From Deltaproteobacteria bacterium (GTDB lineage: Bacteria; Desulfobacterota; Desulfuromonadia; Desulfuromonadales; JAAYDE01): a stretch of DNA of 9,193 bases. Below are positions 6,846 through 9,193 of this stretch, piece after piece (within the stretch, counting starts at the first letter, position 1; every line of letters begins with the position of its first letter). The translations under genes were made by a program, and so were the position numbers. The notes under the pieces were generated by a model. The model worked only from the letters and a program-made list of their open reading frames with translations. It did not search any database and was not told the origin of the DNA. The stretch lies in the NCBI GenBank assembly GCA_017417085.1, contig JAFPZV010000117.1, forward strand, positions 1 to 9,193, written 5' to 3'.

Positions 6846-7568
6846 TCAATCGCGCTGGTTACCCAGCAAGCGCAGCAGATGCAGAAACAGATTGATGAAA
6901 TCAAGATAGAGCGCCAAGGCTCCCATAATGGCGACTTTTCTAAAGGCGGCCTCGTCTGCATCCGCACCAATCTGTTCGCCCATCACGCGGATCTTTTGGG
7001 TATCGTAGGCGGTCAGACCGACGAACACAATGATGCCCGCCATGGTGATCATCCAGTCAATCCGGGCACTGTGCATAAAAAAGTTGACCACCATCGCCAA
7101 AATGACGCCCCACAGGCCCATCATGCAAAACGAGCCCAGGCCGGTCAGATCGCGTTTGGTCATGGTGCCGTAAAGGGCCATCGCTCCGAACATGCCGGCA
7201 GTGATAAAAAAGGTGCTGGCCACAGATGCTCCGGTATAAGCCAGCAGCACGATGGACAGCGTCACGCCGTTCAGAGCCGAGTAGGCCAGAAAACAGCCGG
7301 TTGCGGCAGCGGCGCTCATAGTTCTGTAGCGAGCCGAAAGTACGATAACCATCACGACTTCCGCAATCATCAGGCCGATAAGCAGCATCGGATTCTGCAC
7401 CAGCGCCAGTCCCAGCGGCGAATGGGCCGCCAGCAGGGCGACCGCGCCGGTCAGCCCCAAACCTGCCGCCATCCAGTTGAAGACCACCGGCATCAGCCTG
7501 GATGAAGTTTCCTGAACTGCACCGCTTGTCTTCATGCCCATATCCTGTTTTTCCAAATCAATGCTCAT
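6846..7568 (-). CDS. Bax inhibitor-1 / YccA-family membrane protein
   Basis: The 240-residue product has about seven hydrophobic segments (roughly 28-48, 60-78, 88-110, 114-134, 142-163, 171-187, 213-235), as in the BI-1/YccA/YbhL family. Family motifs are clear: AYDTQKI (187-193) in the loop after the sixth helix, and ALALYLDFINLFLHLLRLLG (217-236) at the C-terminus. Bacterial members are inner-membrane proteins. The BsYetJ homologue is a pH-sensitive calcium leak channel, and E. coli YccA modulates FtsH. The exact role here is not shown by sequence. The start is well supported by AAGGAG six bases before the ATG. The gene lies 107 bases after RNase J, and its leader carries a hairpin. Confidence 0.93.
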   Translation of the reverse strand: MSIDLEKQDMGMKTSGAVQETSSRLMPVVFNWMAAGLGLTGAVALLAAHSPLGLALVQNPMLLIGLMIAEVVMVIVLSARYRTMSAAAATGCFLAYSALNGVTLSIVLLAYTGASVASTFFITAGMFGAMALYGTMTKRDLTGLGSFCMMGLWGVILAMVVNFFMHSARIDWMITMAGIIVFVGLTAYDTQKIRVMGEQIGADADEAAFRKVAIMGALALYLDFINLFLHLLRLLGNQRD

Positions 7569-7607
7569 GATTTTCTCCTTTTTCCTGAAAAACCTCTATG
7601 ACACACC

Positions 7608-7654
7608 CAGGGAGAAGATGCCTCCGAAAGCCAAAAGCATGCAGTCTCTCCCTG
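7608..7654 (-). promoter_or_regulatory. Long hairpin in the leader of the BI-1 gene
   Basis: CAGGGAGA (7608-7615) and TCTCCCTG (7647-7654) are perfect reverse complements 31 bases apart. An inner ATGC/GCAT pair (near 7618-7621 and 7637-7640) can extend the fold. No T-run follows on the minus strand, so it is not a standard terminator of the upstream RNase J gene. It could be a leader structure, an mRNA-processing site or a protein-binding inverted repeat. Confidence 0.4.
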
Positions 7655-7675
7655 CACTGTTTTATAAAAAAGCGC

Positions 7676-9193
7676 CTAGCGCCAGATCAGCAGCGGCACA
7701 ATCAGCGGCCGTTTTTCCAAGGCACGGCTGAAATGCCTCTGCAAACACCGCCGGACCGCATCCTTCAGCGCATCCTCATCGGCCAGCAGATCTTCGGGAG
7801 CCTCCGCAAGCAGGCTCTGCACCGCGCTGGCCGCCGGCGCATAGTACTCCTCCTCTTCCGCCGGTACAAAGCCGCGGACGAGAAATTCCGGCGGCTCCAG
7901 CAAAGCTCCGCTGGCTTCGTCAAGCGTAAGGCGCGCCACCACCAGGCCATGGCCGGCCAGGCGGCGCCGTTCCCGCAGCTGTTCCAGCCCGACAAGGTCA
8001 ACCCCCAGGCCATCCACCAGAATCCGTCCGGAAGGCACCGGTTCCCCGAAAGCCAGGTCCCGCCAGCTCACGGTAACCGGCTGGCCGTTTTCGACAAGCG
8101 CCGTCTCCACACCAAGCTGCCGCGCCAATTCCGCATGACGGGCCAAATGCCGGTATTCGCCATGGACAGGGATAAACCAGCGCGGCTGCACCAGTTCCAG
8201 CACCCTTTGCAGCTCAGCGCGGCTGGCGTGTCCGGAGACATGCACCGGGCTGACGCCCTGATAGTGTACCTGCGCTCCCCGCCGGTACAGATTGTTGATG
8301 TTTTGGTTGATGAGGCATTCGTTGCCCGGAATCATCCGCGACGAAATGATGACCATGTCGCCCTCTTCCAGCTGCAACTGCTTGTGTTCGCCACGCGCTA
8401 TCCGGGTCAGCACGCTCTGCGGTTCTCCCTGGCTGCCGGTGGTGATGACGAAGACCTTGTCCCGCGGCAATTCGCGCAGTTCCTTGAAACCGATGAGCAT
8501 GGGATCCGGCAGGCGCAAAACGCCCAGCTCTCGGGCAACCCGGCAGACCAGCTGCATGCTGCGGCCGGTGATGAGGATCCGGCGACCGAGCGCCACCGCG
8601 CAGTCCACCGCCTGCTGAATCCGGTGGATGTTGGAGGAAAAGGTGGTCATCACCAGCCAGCCGCGGCACTGCGGAAAAAGTTCGGCAAAAGTCGCGCCAA
8701 CTTCCCGTTCCGAGGGCGTCCAGCCCTCGCTTTCTACATTCGTGGAATCGGAGAGTAGAAGCAGGGTTCCTTCCCGCCCAAAGGCGGCCAGATGCTCTTC
8801 ATCAACCCTGTGACCATCCAACGGTGAAGGATCCAGCTTGAAATCGCCGGTATGCACCACCAGACCGGCCGGTGTGCGAAGCGCCAGACCGACACTGTCC
8901 ACAATGGAGTGCGCCACCCGGAAAAATTCCACCTCAAAAGGCGGCAAAGACAGGCGTTCCTCCGGATCCACCGTGTGCAGCGCCGGTTTGCACCGCATCT
9001 CGCACTCTTCCAAACGGCATTTCAAAAGCCCCACCGTCAGCGGCAAGCCAAAGACCGGCGGATTGCCAAGACGCTCCAGAAGCAGAGGCACCGCGCCAAT
9101 ATGATCCTCATGGCCATGCGTCAGCACCAGCCCGACGATATCCGCCCCACGTCCTTCCAGCGCGGAAATATCGGGGACCGCATACTCCACACC
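7676..9193 (-). CDS. rnj: Ribonuclease J (beta-CASP metallo-beta-lactamase nuclease); 5' partial
   Basis: RNase J is a zinc-dependent 5'-to-3' exonuclease and endonuclease acting in mRNA decay and rRNA maturation. The frame is open to the window edge, reading GVEYAVPDIS, so about 50 N-terminal residues are missing. The visible 505 or so residues plus these give the usual length near 555. Counting from the codon at 9190, the catalytic motifs are all present: THGHEDH (24-30), AHSIVDS (93-99), HTGDFKLD (113-120), beta-CASP motif A SDSTN (147-151), motif B TFSSNIHR (183-190), motif C HVSGHAS (317-323) and the PVHGEYRH segment (341-348). The C-terminal dimerisation and extra domain follows, ending LLIWR. 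The GTG at 9190 is an internal valine, not a start. No strong terminator follows; a short GCGC-TAG-GCGC palindrome around the stop precedes six T but has only four pairs. Confidence 0.96.
   Translation of the reverse strand, partial: GVEYAVPDISALEGRGADIVGLVLTHGHEDHIGAVPLLLERLGNPPVFGLPLTVGLLKCRLEECEMRCKPALHTVDPEERLSLPPFEVEFFRVAHSIVDSVGLALRTPAGLVVHTGDFKLDPSPLDGHRVDEEHLAAFGREGTLLLLSDSTNVESEGWTPSEREVGATFAELFPQCRGWLVMTTFSSNIHRIQQAVDCAVALGRRILITGRSMQLVCRVARELGVLRLPDPMLIGFKELRELPRDKVFVITTGSQGEPQSVLTRIARGEHKQLQLEEGDMVIISSRMIPGNECLINQNINNLYRRGAQVHYQGVSPVHVSGHASRAELQRVLELVQPRWFIPVHGEYRHLARHAELARQLGVETALVENGQPVTVSWRDLAFGEPVPSGRILVDGLGVDLVGLEQLRERRRLAGHGLVVARLTLDEASGALLEPPEFLVRGFVPAEEEEYYAPAASAVQSLLAEAPEDLLADEDALKDAVRRCLQRHFSRALEKRPLIVPLLIWR

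Noticed and set aside
5832..7505. A 557-codon plus-strand open frame across purT and the BI-1 gene
   Set aside because: It is antisense to two clear gene families and to the gap between them; its His/Arg/Gln-rich product has no domain pattern.
7664..7686. Terminator at the RNase J stop (GCGC-TAG-GCGC then six T)
   Set aside because: Only four base pairs with a three-base loop; too weak to call, though it might cause some pausing.
7598..8758. A 386-codon plus-strand open frame opposite RNase J
   Set aside because: It is an antisense shadow of the RNase J frame, with biased composition and no ribosome site.

Overview
The window holds eight protein-coding genes, two of them cut by the window edges. 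It looks like the chromosome of a moderately GC-rich Gram-negative bacterium. The gene set is RNase J, formate-dependent PurT, a BI-1/YccA membrane protein, tandem YbjQ-family proteins, an M48 metallopeptidase and a symporter-like receptor fused to a PP2C phosphatase. That mix is compatible with a deltaproteobacterial (Desulfuromonas/Desulfobacterota-like) lineage, but the assignment is a guess. I see no tRNA, rRNA, CRISPR array, insertion sequence, prophage or origin.

Left part, plus strand: the 3' portion of a large sensor gene (2-2569) encodes an SLC5/PutP-like membrane domain, a STAC-like linker, a GAF domain and a C-terminal RsbU/SpoIIE-type PP2C phosphatase. After a 248-base gap comes a gene (2818-3666) for a secreted low-complexity protein. 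It is rich in Gly, His, Tyr and Arg and built from GYRGG-like and SFGNRG-like repeats. It ends at a strong intrinsic terminator (3719-3746).

Right part, minus strand, in transcription order: RNase J (its beginning lies outside the window), a BI-1/YccA-family membrane protein, purT, a soluble YbjQ-family protein, a membrane-anchored YbjQ-family protein and a membrane-anchored M48 zinc metallopeptidase. The last three are separated by only 12-18 bases and look like one operon. A hairpin followed by a T-run sits between the BI-1 gene and purT. A second hairpin lies in the BI-1 leader. The M48 gene converges on the repeat-protein gene at a short AT-rich region with terminators for both strands.

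Most of the right part is housekeeping or stress-physiology genes. The least ordinary items are the symporter-like PP2C receptor, the secreted His/Gly/Tyr/Arg repeat protein, and the YbjQ-YbjQ-M48 cluster. I found no evidence for a multi-gene defence system or another clearly new system.
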